Source: Sphingomonas cannabina (GTDB lineage: Bacteria; Pseudomonadota; Alphaproteobacteria; Sphingomonadales; Sphingomonadaceae). Taken from it: a DNA stretch of 64,000 bases. The stretch is taken from NCBI RefSeq assembly GCF_021391395.1, contig NZ_CP090059.1, forward strand, positions 3,953,001-4,017,000, given 5' to 3'. The notes under the pieces are model-generated. The model was not told the origin of the DNA, did no database searches, and worked only from the letters and a program-made list of their open reading frames with translations. Below are positions 52,916 through 61,514 of this stretch, piece by piece. The translations under genes were made by a program, and so were the position numbers. Position 1 is the stretch's first letter. Each line of letters begins with the position of its first letter.

Positions 52916-53260
52916 CTAGCGCAGCTCGACCGTCTTTCCGGCGACGGTGACGCGTTCGATCCGCATCTCCGGCGTGCCGTCCTTGCGCGGATAGCCTTCG
53001 AGCGTCACCGGCTTGCCGTTCGCCAGCATCTCGCGGGTAAGCCCGCGGGCTTCCATCCGAGCGACCGGCGCAAGCACTACGTCCCAGGTCTTGCCTTGGT
53101 ACGCCACCTTGCCCCCGCCGTGCGGGTTGCCCCAGGAGACATTGGCGAGCGGGGCGGTGATCTTCACCACCTTGGTGGCATCGTAGCTGCTCCAGCCATG
53201 GTGGGCGACGGCCGCGCCAGGGATCGACAGCGCGGCAACAAGCAGTATCGGGAATCGCAT
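52916..53260 (-). CDS. DUF6152-like periplasmic protein
   Basis: 114 residues. A cleavable signal peptide (MRFPILLVAALSIPGAAVA) leads to AHHGWSSYDATKVVKITAPL, the histidine-rich start typical of this family, then VSWGNPHGGGKVAYQGKTWD. The HH near the mature N-terminus and NPH could bind metal. AGGAGG lies 5 nt before the ATG. It is adjacent to the membrane protein gene that follows with no gap. Confidence 0.82.
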   Translation of the reverse strand: MRFPILLVAALSIPGAAVAHHGWSSYDATKVVKITAPLANVSWGNPHGGGKVAYQGKTWDVVLAPVARMEARGLTREMLANGKPVTLEGYPRKDGTPEMRIERVTVAGKTVELR

Positions 53261-53316
53261 GTGAGCCTCCTGATCCAGCCGGAACAGATTAGACCAAGAG
53301 CTGGCGCGAGTCCCTC

Positions 53317-54720
53317 TCAATCGGCGCGGCCGCGGAGCGATTCGACCAAGTCCGCCGCGAGCAGGCTCAGCGTATCGTCGCGCGCGCCCATCACGACGAT
53401 ACGGTCGCCGGGCCGCGCCTCGGCGACCAGATGCGCGGCGGCGGCGGCGCGATCCGGAATGTGGAGGGCATGGCGGCCCGAAGCGGCGACGTCGGTGACG
53501 ATGTCGGCGCTGGTCACCTCGCGGGTGACGGTGCCGCCCATGTAGACCGGGTCGGGCAGCACCAGCACGTCCTCGGCGGCGAGGCCGGTGACGAAGGTCT
53601 CGACCAGCTCGCGCCGCATCACCTTGAGCGGGCCGAAGCCGTGCGGCTGGAACAGCAGGAGCAACCGGCCGGGGAAGGCGTGGAGCGTCGCCAGCGTCGC
53701 GGCGATCTTGTCGGGGTTGTGACCGAAGTCATCGATCACCGCGACGCCGCCGCCCGCGCCGACCAGCTCGAAGCGACGGCGCAGGCCCGTGAAGCCGGCG
53801 ATCGCTTGTGCCGCATGGGCAAGTGGAATGCCTGCTGCCCGCGCGCCGCCGATCGCGGCAAGCGCGTTGGCGACGTTGTGGCGACCGGGGACAGCCAGGC
53901 GGACGCGCACCGTCTCGCCCCCTTCGGTGAGGTCGAAGGCGATCGCGAACGGCTCCTCCGCGATGTCGCCGGCGGTGAGGTCGGCCGGTTGCTCCACCGC
54001 CACCGTGATTAGGCGGTTGCGCGGTAAGGTCATGGCGAGGCGCGCGGCCTCGGCGTTGCCGGTGTTGATCACCGCGACCTCCGCCTTGGCGATGAAGGCG
54101 GCAAACAGGTCGTTCAATTCGTCCAAGGACTTGTGATCGAGGCTGACGTTGTTGAGTACCGCGATCCTGGGCTGGTAGAGCGCGATCGAGCCGTCGCTCT
54201 CGTCGACCTCGCTGACGAAGGCGTCGCCCTGCCCCACCAGCGCGCTGGCGAAGGGCGCATCCGGCGAGGCGAAGTTCTTCATCACCGCGCCGTTCATCAC
54301 CGTGGGATCGCGGCCGGCGGCGTGGAGGATCCAGCCGATCATGCCGGTGACGGTCGACTTGCCGCTGGTGCCGGCGACGCCGATCGGGAGCGCCGCCTGG
54401 TTGAACAGGCCGGCGAGCAGCTCGGCGCGGCTCATGCGCGGGGCGGCGACCCGTTCGGCCGCGACGATGTCGGGCACGGTCGCCTCCACCGCGGCCGAGG
54501 CGACCACGGTCTGATCGGGCGAGACGATGCCGCTGCCGTCCTGCGGGAACAGCTCGACCCCGAGCGTGCGCAAGGCATCGAACTTGGCGGGGACTCGGCC
54601 CTGGTCTAGGCTGCGGTCCGATCCCGCGACGCGGGCGCCGCGGCCTGCGAGGATCATCGCCAGCGGCATCATGCCCGAGCCGCCGACGCCGACGAAGAAG
54701 AAGGATTTGCCGGAAAGCAT
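53317..54720 (-). CDS. Mur ligase family protein, probably Mpl-like
   Basis: 467 residues in the three Mur-ligase domains. The N-terminal [20 protein letters not shown] is MurC/Mpl-like. The ATP loop is [17 protein letters not shown] (usual GTHGKTT changed to GTSGKST). [10 protein letters not shown] and [13 protein letters not shown] line the active site, and a C-terminal [14 protein letters not shown] follows. It is not near a dcw cell-division cluster, so it is unlikely to be the housekeeping MurC. Opposite an LD-carboxypeptidase gene, a murein tripeptide ligase (recycling) is the best guess. Confidence 0.82.
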   Translation of the reverse strand: MLSGKSFFFVGVGGSGMMPLAMILAGRGARVAGSDRSLDQGRVPAKFDALRTLGVELFPQDGSGIVSPDQTVVASAAVEATVPDIVAAERVAAPRMSRAELLAGLFNQAALPIGVAGTSGKSTVTGMIGWILHAAGRDPTVMNGAVMKNFASPDAPFASALVGQGDAFVSEVDESDGSIALYQPRIAVLNNVSLDHKSLDELNDLFAAFIAKAEVAVINTGNAEAARLAMTLPRNRLITVAVEQPADLTAGDIAEEPFAIAFDLTEGGETVRVRLAVPGRHNVANALAAIGGARAAGIPLAHAAQAIAGFTGLRRRFELVGAGGGVAVIDDFGHNPDKIAATLATLHAFPGRLLLLFQPHGFGPLKVMRRELVETFVTGLAAEDVLVLPDPVYMGGTVTREVTSADIVTDVAASGRHALHIPDRAAAAAHLVAEARPGDRIVVMGARDDTLSLLAADLVESLRGRAD

Positions 54721-54796
54721 CAGCGCGGGCTATCCGTCCCGCCGGTCAAGGGCAAGGGAGGCTTGCCGCATTGGTGTCGAACGGAAGGTGACCTGA

Positions 54797-55618
54797 ATGC
54801 GCATCGCGGTCTGCGCCCCCGCACGGTCGATCAGCCAGGCCGGGGCCGCGCGCGTGTCGGCATTCGCGGCGCTCTACTATCCACAGGTCGAGCTGGTGTT
54901 CGATCCGCAATGCTTCGTGGTGGAGGGGCATTTCGCCGGGCCGGACGCGCTCAGGGCCGAGACCTTCCTCAGATACGCCAACGATCCCGACGTCGACGCG
55001 ATCTGGTTCGCGCGCGGCGGCTATGGCTCCAACCGAATTCTCGAGGCGGTGATGCCGCAGCTCGGGCCGGCGGCGCGCGAGAAGAGCTACATGGGCTTTT
55101 CCGACATGGGCTTCATGCTGGGTGCACTCTACGCTCGACGGATCGGCAAGCCGGTGCATGGGCCGATGGCCTCCAACGTCAGCGAGGCGAGCGGCGGGGT
55201 GCCGGTGGGGCGGGCGCTCGGTTGGCTGGTCGATCGCGATCGCAAGGTACTGGAGCCGACGCTCGACGGGCGGCCGGCGGCGGCATTCAACCTCGCGATC
55301 CTGACGGCGATGCTGGGGACGCCGTGGGTGCCGGACCTCACCGACCATATCCTCTATCTCGAGGAGGTATCGGAATCCTATTACCGGATCGACCGGATGC
55401 TGTTCCAGATGGCCAACGCCACGCAGTTGCGCGGCATCGCCGGGGTGCGGCTCGGCGCGGTGACCGACGTGCCCGACGGCGACACCGAAGTCGAGTTCGG
55501 CGAGACGCTGGAGCAGATGATGGAGCGCTGGTGCAAGGAAATGGGCGTGCCCTATCTGGGGCGCGCCAGCATCGGCCATGCGGCGCTCAACATGGTGGTG
55601 CCGTTCGGGGTGGCCTAG
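54797..55618 (+). CDS. LD-carboxypeptidase (S66 family)
   Basis: 273 residues. IWFARGGYGSNRIL and MGFSDMGFMLGALYA carry the oxyanion and nucleophile serine of peptidase family S66. YLEEVSESYYRIDRML has the catalytic glutamate and RASIGHAALNMVVPFG the histidine. It removes the terminal D-alanine from murein tetrapeptides in the cytoplasm. Divergent from the Mur ligase gene with 76 bp between the starts, so both may be controlled together. Confidence 0.9.
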   Translation: MRIAVCAPARSISQAGAARVSAFAALYYPQVELVFDPQCFVVEGHFAGPDALRAETFLRYANDPDVDAIWFARGGYGSNRILEAVMPQLGPAAREKSYMGFSDMGFMLGALYARRIGKPVHGPMASNVSEASGGVPVGRALGWLVDRDRKVLEPTLDGRPAAAFNLAILTAMLGTPWVPDLTDHILYLEEVSESYYRIDRMLFQMANATQLRGIAGVRLGAVTDVPDGDTEVEFGETLEQMMERWCKEMGVPYLGRASIGHAALNMVVPFGVA

Positions 55619-56000
55619 CTGCGATCAGCTCGCTCGGCCAGCCGATCCGGACCAATAGATCGTCGGGGCCGTTGAGGGCGAACTCGTACATCCCCCATTC
55701 CTTGCGGGTTGGCCGCTTCTCGCGTTCGATGATCGCGTCGCGCATCGCCACGGCGATCGCGTCGACGCGCGGGGTGTAGAGGTAGACGCCGAAGGGATTG
55801 CGGCCGGGCACCAGCCAGCCCTCGACCGCCTGGTTGAGATGCACCTCGCCGCCTTCGCCGTCCGAGAGCATCCGATAGTCGTCATAGCCCTGATCCGCCG
55901 GGCGGCTGAAGCCGAGGCGGTTCCACCACGCCTCCGCAGCGTCGAGATCGTTGCACGGGATGATCGCGGTGACGTTGGCCCGCGGGGGCGTGTCCGGCAT
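55587..56000 (-). CDS. VOC-family (glyoxalase-like) protein
   Basis: 137 residues, bleomycin-resistance/glyoxalase fold. ANVTAIIPCNDLDAAEAWWN starts the first module, and EGGEVHLNQAVEGW and NPFGVYLYTPRVDAIAVAMR mark strands of both modules. The specific reaction is unknown. Members often bind or modify small toxic molecules. Its 3' end overlaps the convergent LD-carboxypeptidase gene by 32 bp. Confidence 0.85.
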   Translation of the reverse strand: MPDTPPRANVTAIIPCNDLDAAEAWWNRLGFSRPADQGYDDYRMLSDGEGGEVHLNQAVEGWLVPGRNPFGVYLYTPRVDAIAVAMRDAIIEREKRPTRKEWGMYEFALNGPDDLLVRIGWPSELIAARPPRTAPPC

Positions 56001-56037
56001 GGCATGGCTCCGTCGAGTCGGCAGGTAGTGCTGCTTA

Positions 56038-56388
56038 TCATCCGCCCGCCAGCGTCACCACGTCAGATCCCGCCGCCACGCGGTGATGCTCGACGCGCTC
56101 GGGACGGTCGAGCAGGAAACGGTCGTCCTCGGGATAGTAGCGCGCCAACGTCGGGTCCGCCCCGGCAAACGCCTCGATCGCCGCCAGCGAGGTCCACCAG
56201 CTCAATGTCGTCACCTCGCTCGTCCCGTCGCCGAGCGCGCGGAACAGCATCTGGTAACCAAGGTTGCCTGGCGTCGCGCGATAGTCGTCGAGCCCGGTCG
56301 CGAGGATATAGTCGGCATAGGCCCGCTCGTCGGCGGTGCGGATGCGCGCCGACCAGCGCCGCAGGATCACCTCGTTACCTTCGGTCAT
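56038..56388 (-). CDS. Small protein, antibiotic-biosynthesis-monooxygenase-like
   Basis: 116 residues. ILRRWSARIRTADERAYADY then a TPGNLGYQMLFRALGDGTSE strand and TTLSWWTSLAAIEAFAGADP match the dimeric ferredoxin-like (ABM) fold, where W-x-S/D-x-x-A-I-x-x-F is typical. The enzymatic role is unknown. The ATG follows AGAGGCAGC. It lies upstream of the VOC gene on the same strand with a 37-bp gap, so the two may be co-transcribed. Confidence 0.75.
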   Translation of the reverse strand: MTEGNEVILRRWSARIRTADERAYADYILATGLDDYRATPGNLGYQMLFRALGDGTSEVTTLSWWTSLAAIEAFAGADPTLARYYPEDDRFLLDRPERVEHHRVAAGSDVVTLAGG

Positions 56389-56546
56389 GCTGCCTCTCCT
56401 CTATTGCCGCAGATGTGGCAGCGATTGCGCGCGGAAGGAAATCGAAGCTTCGGACAGTGCGACAAGCCGGCCTTATGACGCTCTCCCGTGCTTGACTCGC
56501 GCTGGCCCAGACGTGACGGGGCCAAGCGAACGAAAGGAATGCCGCC

Positions 56547-56810
56547 ATGAATGAAATCGCCGAACTCCATGCGCAGATCGTCGCCTTGCGCGTTGCGGTG
56601 GAAGGCGCGTGGCTGTCGCTGCTGTCGACCGATCCCAACGCCGTCGAGAATGCTGACCGGTTGCGGCGCGAGACCATTGCCGGGTTCGGCAAGCTCGACG
56701 CCTCGACCCCCGAGGCAAAGGCGATGCTGGAGGCGATCGTCGGGCATACCGACCAGCTGTGGAGGAGCATCGGCTGGCAGCTCGAGAACAGGACTGCTGG
56801 CGAAGCCTGA
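56547..56810 (+). CDS. Uncharacterised 87-aa protein
   Basis: Helical, soluble, starting MNEIAELHAQIVALRVAVEG. No family recognised. AAAGGA lies 10 nt before the ATG. It is followed at once by the thrS leader region, whose promoter lies just past its stop codon. Confidence 0.65.
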   Translation: MNEIAELHAQIVALRVAVEGAWLSLLSTDPNAVENADRLRRETIAGFGKLDASTPEAKAMLEAIVGHTDQLWRSIGWQLENRTAGEA

Positions 56811-56826
56811 GGGGCGCCGCTATATC
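56798..56826 (+). promoter_or_regulatory. Possible promoter of the thrS leader
   Basis: TGGCGA (56798-56803, weak -35), 17 bp, TATATC (56821-56826). The predicted start of RNA falls on the A of the leader-peptide ATG at 56833, so the leader would be leaderless, as described for the rhizobial trp leader. Confidence 0.4.
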
Positions 56827-56832
56827 AGTCCC

Positions 56833-56913
56833 ATGCAGCGCCCGCTCGCCCTGACCGAGACTAGCACCACCCCGGCTCTCCGGGGGGACTTCGGCTCGGG
56901 CACGCAGCGCTGA
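56833..56913 (+). CDS. Threonine-rich leader peptide upstream of thrS
   Basis: 26 codons, starting MQRPLAL and continuing T-E-T-S-T-T at residues 8-13: four threonine codons within six positions, just before a hairpin CCCCGG-ctct-CCGGGG. The downstream gene is threonyl-tRNA synthetase. This is the layout of an amino-acid attenuator, in which ribosomes stalling on threonine codons change the fold downstream. The peptide has no other recognisable feature. Confidence 0.6.
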   Translation: MQRPLALTETSTTPALRGDFGSGTQR

Positions 56914-56973
56914 CCGACGGGCCGAAGGCTCCGCCCGGGGAACGGGAGGAGCCGGCGCCCATCCTCTCGTTCC
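56889..56973 (+). promoter_or_regulatory. Candidate attenuator hairpins before thrS
   Basis: H1: CTTCGGC (56889-56895) with GCCGAAG (56921-56927). H2: GGCTCC (56927-56932) with GGAGCC (56948-56953). H3: GGAACGGGAGGA (56939-56950) with TCCTCTCGTTCC (56962-56973, one mismatch). H2 and H3 share bases and exclude each other. H3 has no T-run, so the end effect on thrS is not settled. Confidence 0.45.
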
Positions 56974-57031
56974 TGCCGCTTCACTCCGGGCGCTCGCCAG
57001 TGCATTAGGCACGCCGGATTCGCAGGACGAC

Positions 57032-59032
57032 ATGATGAACGACACGCTCCAGATCACGCTTCCCGACGGCTCGGTGCGCGAAGTCGCGCGCGGCACCACG
57101 CCGGCGGACATCGCCGCGGCGATCGGCCTCGGCCTCGCCAAGGCGGCGATCGCGGCGCGGGTCGACGGCGAGCTTCGCGACATCACGCGCCCGCTCGACC
57201 ATGACGCCCAGCTCGCGCTGGTCACCAGCCGCGACGAGAAGGATGCGCTGGAGCTCGCGCGGCACGACTATGCGCATGTGCTGGCCGAGGCAGTGCAGAG
57301 CCTGTTCCCGGGCACGCAGATCACCTTCGGCCCGGCGACGGACGATGGCTTCTACTACGACTTTGCGCCGAAAGAACGGCCCTTCACCGAGGAAGACCTG
57401 CCCGCGATCGAGGCGGAGATGCGCAGGATCATCGCCGCCGACAAGCCGCTCCGCCGCGAGGTGTGGACGCGCGAGCAGCTGATCGAGCGGTGGAAGCAGC
57501 AGGGCGAGACGTTCAAGGCCGAATGGGCCGCCGAGCTGCCCGACGACGAGGAACTGACGGTCTATTGGTCGGGCGGCGACTGGCTCGACATGTGCCGGGG
57601 GCCGCACCTCGCCTCGACGGGGAAGCTCGATCCGCAAGCGTTCAAGCTGACGCGCGTGTCGGGCGCCTATTGGCGCGGCGACCAGAAGAACGCGATGCTC
57701 TCGCGCATCTACGGCACCGGCTGGCTCAACAAGAAGCAGCTCGACGCGCACCTCCATATGCTGGAGGAGGCGGCCAAGCGCGACCACCGCAAGATCGGGC
57801 AGGAGATGGACCTGTTCCACCTCCAGTCGGAAGCACAGGGCAGCGTGTTCTGGCACCCCAACGGCTACATCATCTGGCGCGAGCTGGAGGCCTACATGCG
57901 CCGCCGGCTCGACGCGGGCGGCTATGCCGAGGTCAAGACGCCGCAGCTGATGGACGCGCGCCAGTGGGAGCAGTCGGGCCACTGGGGCAAGTATCGCGAG
58001 AACATGTTCGTGGTGCCCGACGAGATCCCGAACACCGAGGACGACGCGGCGATCTTCAGCGGCACCGCCGACCTGATGGCACTGAAGCCGATGAACTGCC
58101 CGGCGCACGTCCTCATCTTCCGCCAGGGCATCAAGAGCTACCGCGACCTGCCGATCCGCATGGCCGAGTTCGGCTGCTGCCATCGCAACGAGCCGCACGG
58201 CGCGCTCCACGGCATCATGCGCGTGCGCCAGTTCACGCAGGACGACGCCCATATCTTCGTGCGCGAGGACCAGCTGGTCGAAGAGGTGGCGAAGTTCATC
58301 GACCTGCTCGACACGGTCTACAAGGATCTCGGCTTCGAGAATTATGCGATCAAGCTGGCGCTGCGCCCGGACAAGCGGTTCGGCAGCGAGGAGATGTGGG
58401 ACTGGTCCGAGCAGTCGCTGCGCGACGCGGTGGCGGCGACCGGGCGCAATACCGAGCAATTCGGCTGGGAGGAGCTGCCGGGCGAAGGCGCCTTCTACGC
58501 GCCCAAGCTCGAGTTCCACCTGACCGACGCGATCGGGCGGACGTGGCAGGTCGGAACGATCCAGACCGACACGGTGCTGCCCGAGCGGCTCGACGCGAGC
58601 TACGTCGGCGAGGACGGCGAGCGGCATCGCCCGATCATGCTCCACCGCGCGATCCTAGGCAGCTTCGAGCGTTTCATCGGCATCCTGATCGAGCATCATG
58701 CCGGCCGCTTCCCGCTGTGGCTGGCGCCGGTGCAGGCGGTGGTGGCGACAATCGTGTCCGACGCCGACGACTATGCCCGCGAGGTCGCGGCGAAGCTGGC
58801 GGCGGCGGGCATCCGCGTCGAGACCGACCTGCGCAACGAGAAGATCAACTACAAGGTGCGCGAGCATTCGGTGGCGAAGGTCCCGGCGCTGCTCGTCGTC
58901 GGCAAGCGCGAGGCGGAGGAAGGCACCATCGCCGTCCGCCGGCTGGGCAGTGAGCGGCAGGAAGTGGTCAAGCTCGACGACATCGTCGCGGCGCTGGTCG
59001 CGGAGGCGAAGGCGCCGGACCTCGCCCGATGA
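57032..59032 (+). CDS. thrS: Threonine--tRNA ligase
   Basis: 666 residues, full length. The TGS domain (residues 1-62) starts [20 protein letters not shown]. The editing domain has [10 protein letters not shown] and MCRGPHL, its metal/catalytic HxxxH and CxxxH. The class II core carries zinc ligands in [10 protein letters not shown] and [23 protein letters not shown] segments. A C-terminal anticodon-binding domain begins near residue 560. It charges tRNA-Thr and edits Ser-tRNA-Thr. The start is at the first of two ATGs. A leader peptide and hairpins lie upstream. Confidence 0.97.
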   Translation: MMNDTLQITLPDGSVREVARGTTPADIAAAIGLGLAKAAIAARVDGELRDITRPLDHDAQLALVTSRDEKDALELARHDYAHVLAEAVQSLFPGTQITFGPATDDGFYYDFAPKERPFTEEDLPAIEAEMRRIIAADKPLRREVWTREQLIERWKQQGETFKAEWAAELPDDEELTVYWSGGDWLDMCRGPHLASTGKLDPQAFKLTRVSGAYWRGDQKNAMLSRIYGTGWLNKKQLDAHLHMLEEAAKRDHRKIGQEMDLFHLQSEAQGSVFWHPNGYIIWRELEAYMRRRLDAGGYAEVKTPQLMDARQWEQSGHWGKYRENMFVVPDEIPNTEDDAAIFSGTADLMALKPMNCPAHVLIFRQGIKSYRDLPIRMAEFGCCHRNEPHGALHGIMRVRQFTQDDAHIFVREDQLVEEVAKFIDLLDTVYKDLGFENYAIKLALRPDKRFGSEEMWDWSEQSLRDAVAATGRNTEQFGWEELPGEGAFYAPKLEFHLTDAIGRTWQVGTIQTDTVLPERLDASYVGEDGERHRPIMLHRAILGSFERFIGILIEHHAGRFPLWLAPVQAVVATIVSDADDYAREVAAKLAAAGIRVETDLRNEKINYKVREHSVAKVPALLVVGKREAEEGTIAVRRLGSERQEVVKLDDIVAALVAEAKAPDLAR

Positions 59033-59045
59033 AGGTTGAGCTGGA

Positions 59046-59175
59046 GTCTTTCCGACTTGGTTGAATCGCCATTCTTGACCGTTCATCCCGAGCGAAGTCG
59101 AGGGACAGTCCGTCACGTAAAATGTCCCTCGACTTCGCTCGGGACGAACGGCGCTTCAATCCAAGTCGGAAAGAC
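59046..59175. repeat. 130-bp nested inverted repeat between thrS and infC
   Basis: Outer arms GTCTTTCCGACTTGG (59046-59060) and CCAAGTCGGAAAGAC (59161-59175) are perfect. Inner arms of about 29 bp carry CCCGAGCGAAGTCGAGGGAC (59087 on) and its complement. The whole could fold into one hairpin. The remaining gap up to infC holds nothing else recognised. Confidence 0.8.
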
Positions 59176-59334
59176 CCCGAGATTCGCCCACCTCCGGCGT
59201 CCGGAGACCGGCCCGCTGGGCCGTCCCTATCCGCTCATCCACATGAAGCATGCGGGTCGTGGCTGAGCGGCTTTCAAAAGCCGTCGTCCGCGACTATATT
59301 TACGGGTCTGGAAACTAATGCAGGAGCAATACCT

Positions 59335-59880
59335 ATCCGTCCTCCCATGATGCGCCGGCCTTTGCAGGCGCCGCCGATGAACGGCCCCCGGTTCAACGAA
59401 TTCATCCAGTCGCCCAAGGTCCGCGTGATCGACCACGAGGGCGAGAACCTGGGTGTAATGTACACGCGCGAAGCGATCGAGCAGGCGCAGGAGCTCGGCC
59501 TCGACCTGGTCGAGGTGTCGCCGAACGCCGATCCGCCGGTCGCCAAGTTCCTCGATGTCGGCAAGTACAAATACGAGGCCCAGAAAAAGGCCAATGCCGC
59601 GCGCAAGTCGCAGAAGACGCAGGAGATCAAGGAGATCAAGATGCGTCCGAACATCGACGATCACGACTATGATACGAAGATGAAGGCGATCCACAAGTTC
59701 ATCGGCGAGGGCGACAAGGTGAAGGTCACCCTGCGCTTCCGCGGTCGCGAGCTTTCGCACGGGCAGCTCGGCATGAACCTGTTGAAGCGCGTCCAGGACG
59801 ATACCGCCGAGGATGCGAAGGTCGAGAGCTATCCGCGCATGGAAGGCCGCCAGATGCTGATGGTGCTGGCGCCGAAGTGA
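59335..59880 (+). CDS. infC: Translation initiation factor IF-3
   Basis: 181 residues if read from AUC at 59335. That codon has GGAG eight bases upstream. The first ATGs (59347 and 59350) are 20 and 23 bases from it, too far. Rare AUU/AUC starts are known in infC and let IF-3 repress its own synthesis. The protein has the N-domain [20 protein letters not shown] and [20 protein letters not shown], a lysine-rich linker [20 protein letters not shown], and the C-domain [20 protein letters not shown]. It is next to thrS, as in many bacteria. Confidence 0.94.
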   Translation: MRPPMMRRPLQAPPMNGPRFNEFIQSPKVRVIDHEGENLGVMYTREAIEQAQELGLDLVEVSPNADPPVAKFLDVGKYKYEAQKKANAARKSQKTQEIKEIKMRPNIDDHDYDTKMKAIHKFIGEGDKVKVTLRFRGRELSHGQLGMNLLKRVQDDTAEDAKVESYPRMEGRQMLMVLAPK

Positions 59881-60746
59881 TGCGGCTGCGGTGGCGGCTC
59901 GCGGCGGCGCTGACGATGCTGCCGCCCGCGGGCGCCGCCGCCCAGACGATCGCCACACCCCCTGCCCCCGCGGCGACCGACGAGCGAATCGCGGTGCCGA
60001 AGGACTATGTCCAGGTGTGGGCCGACGAGTTCGACACACCCGGCCTGCCCGATCCCGCCAAATGGCGCTACGACACTTCGCGCAACCGCGAGGGCTGGTG
60101 GAACAACGAGCTGCAATATTATGCGGCCGGCCGGCGCGAGAATGCGCGGGTCGAGGACGGCCATCTCGTGATCGAGACGCGCAAGGAGCGGGTCGACAAG
60201 GCGGCCGACTATGGCGGGCAGGACTACAGCTCGGCCAAGCTGTTCACGCAGGGCGTCGCCGACTGGACCTACGGCTTCTTCGAGGTCCGCGCGAAGCTCG
60301 CCTGCGGCAAGGGCAACTGGCCGGCGATCTGGACGCTAGGGTCGGACGCAGGCGCCGGGTGGCCCAGGCTCGGCGAGATCGACATCATGGAGCATGTCGG
60401 CCAGACGCCGGGAACGATCCACGGATCGGTGCATACCAAGGCCTACAACCACGTCGCCAAGACGCAGAAGACCGCCGAGGCGCAGGTGCCGGACGCGTGC
60501 ACCGCCTTCCACACCTATCAACTCGACTGGACCGCCGACCGCATCCTGATCGGCGTCGACGGGCGCGCCTACATGCGCTTCGACAACGACCATAAGGGCG
60601 ACTCTGCGACCTGGCCGTTCGACAAGCCGCAGTATCTGATCCTCAATGTCGCGGTCGGTGGCTGGGGTGCGGACCAAGGGATCGATCCGGCCGCCTTTCC
60701 GGCGCGGATGGAGGTGGATTACGTGCGGGTGTGGCAGAAGCGGTAG
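59880..60746 (+). CDS. Secreted GH16-family beta-glucanase-like enzyme
   Basis: 288 residues. A signal peptide ends near AGAAAQT. The catalytic jelly-roll domain (about 45-288) has VWADEFDTPGLPDPAKWRYD, YSSAKLFTQGVADWTYGFFE and the active site GEIDIMEHVG (E166 nucleophile, E171 acid/base; pattern E-I-D-I-M-E). The family cuts beta-1,3/1,4-glucans such as laminarin or lichenin. The ATG shares a base with the infC stop (TGATG). Confidence 0.93.
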   Translation: MRLRWRLAAALTMLPPAGAAAQTIATPPAPAATDERIAVPKDYVQVWADEFDTPGLPDPAKWRYDTSRNREGWWNNELQYYAAGRRENARVEDGHLVIETRKERVDKAADYGGQDYSSAKLFTQGVADWTYGFFEVRAKLACGKGNWPAIWTLGSDAGAGWPRLGEIDIMEHVGQTPGTIHGSVHTKAYNHVAKTQKTAEAQVPDACTAFHTYQLDWTADRILIGVDGRAYMRFDNDHKGDSATWPFDKPQYLILNVAVGGWGADQGIDPAAFPARMEVDYVRVWQKR

Positions 60747-60791
60747 GGGTGAGCTCGGCCGTCCATCCCGTTGACGCCGGGCCGTAGCCTC

Positions 60792-61499
60792 ATGTCTTCG
60801 CTTTCCCATCTTTGGCCTTGGTTAGGGCTTGGCGTCGCCGCGGCGCTGCTCGCCGCCCTGCTGTTCGGCGATCTACGCGGCGACCGCGCAGAGCCGCGGA
60901 CCAGGGACATGAGCTGGCTCGCCTGGGCGGCCACCGCGGCCTACCTGCTTCATCAGTTCGAGGAGCATGGCATCGATGCGCGAGGCATGCCTTATGCCTT
61001 CCGTAGCACGCTTTGCGCCACATTCGGCTTCGCGGACGCGACACATTGCCCGATCCCGGACGCCTTCATTGCCGCGGTGAATATTCCGGTGGTCTGGCTG
61101 GCCGGCCCGATCTCCGCCTTGCTCGGGCGCCGCTGGCCGGCGATCGCATTGAGCTATCTGAGCGTGCCGGCCGTCAACGCTGTCGCGCATCTGGGGCCGG
61201 CGATAGCGAGCGGCAGCTACAATCCGGGCCTCGTTACCGCAGTCCTTCTGTTCCTGCCGCTATCGATCTGGACTTTCCGGATCGCGCTGCGCCGACCGGA
61301 CCTCGGAGGGCTGGCCGTGGCCGCGACTCTCCTTGGCGGCATCCTGATCCACGCCGTGCTCATGCTTTCGCTCAAGGCGTATCTGGCCGGCGGGATCAGC
61401 GAGACCGTCCTTATCGCGATCCAGATCTTCAACCCGGCTGTTCCGATGCTGCTGGTCGCGGCCGTCGCATCGCGACGACCGCTTCGGCGTGCGACCTGA
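60792..61499 (+). CDS. HXXEE-domain membrane protein
   Basis: 235 residues. LLHQFEEHGID (His-Gln-Phe-Glu-Glu) in the second helix is the HXXEE motif, and about seven membrane segments follow, as usual for this family. A later NPGLVTAVLLFLPLSIW helix adds the conserved P-x-x-x-x polar positions. Function is unknown. The motif suggests metal binding in the membrane. An in-frame TTG 21 nt earlier is less likely than this ATG. Confidence 0.83.
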   Translation: MSSLSHLWPWLGLGVAAALLAALLFGDLRGDRAEPRTRDMSWLAWAATAAYLLHQFEEHGIDARGMPYAFRSTLCATFGFADATHCPIPDAFIAAVNIPVVWLAGPISALLGRRWPAIALSYLSVPAVNAVAHLGPAIASGSYNPGLVTAVLLFLPLSIWTFRIALRRPDLGGLAVAATLLGGILIHAVLMLSLKAYLAGGISETVLIAIQIFNPAVPMLLVAAVASRRPLRRAT

Positions 61500-61514
61500 T
61501 ATCCGTCGGGCCCC

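Noticed and set aside
56811..57031. A T-box upstream of thrS
   Set aside because: There is no T-box sequence (TGGNACCGCG) and T-boxes are essentially absent from Alphaproteobacteria. The Thr-rich leader peptide fits better.
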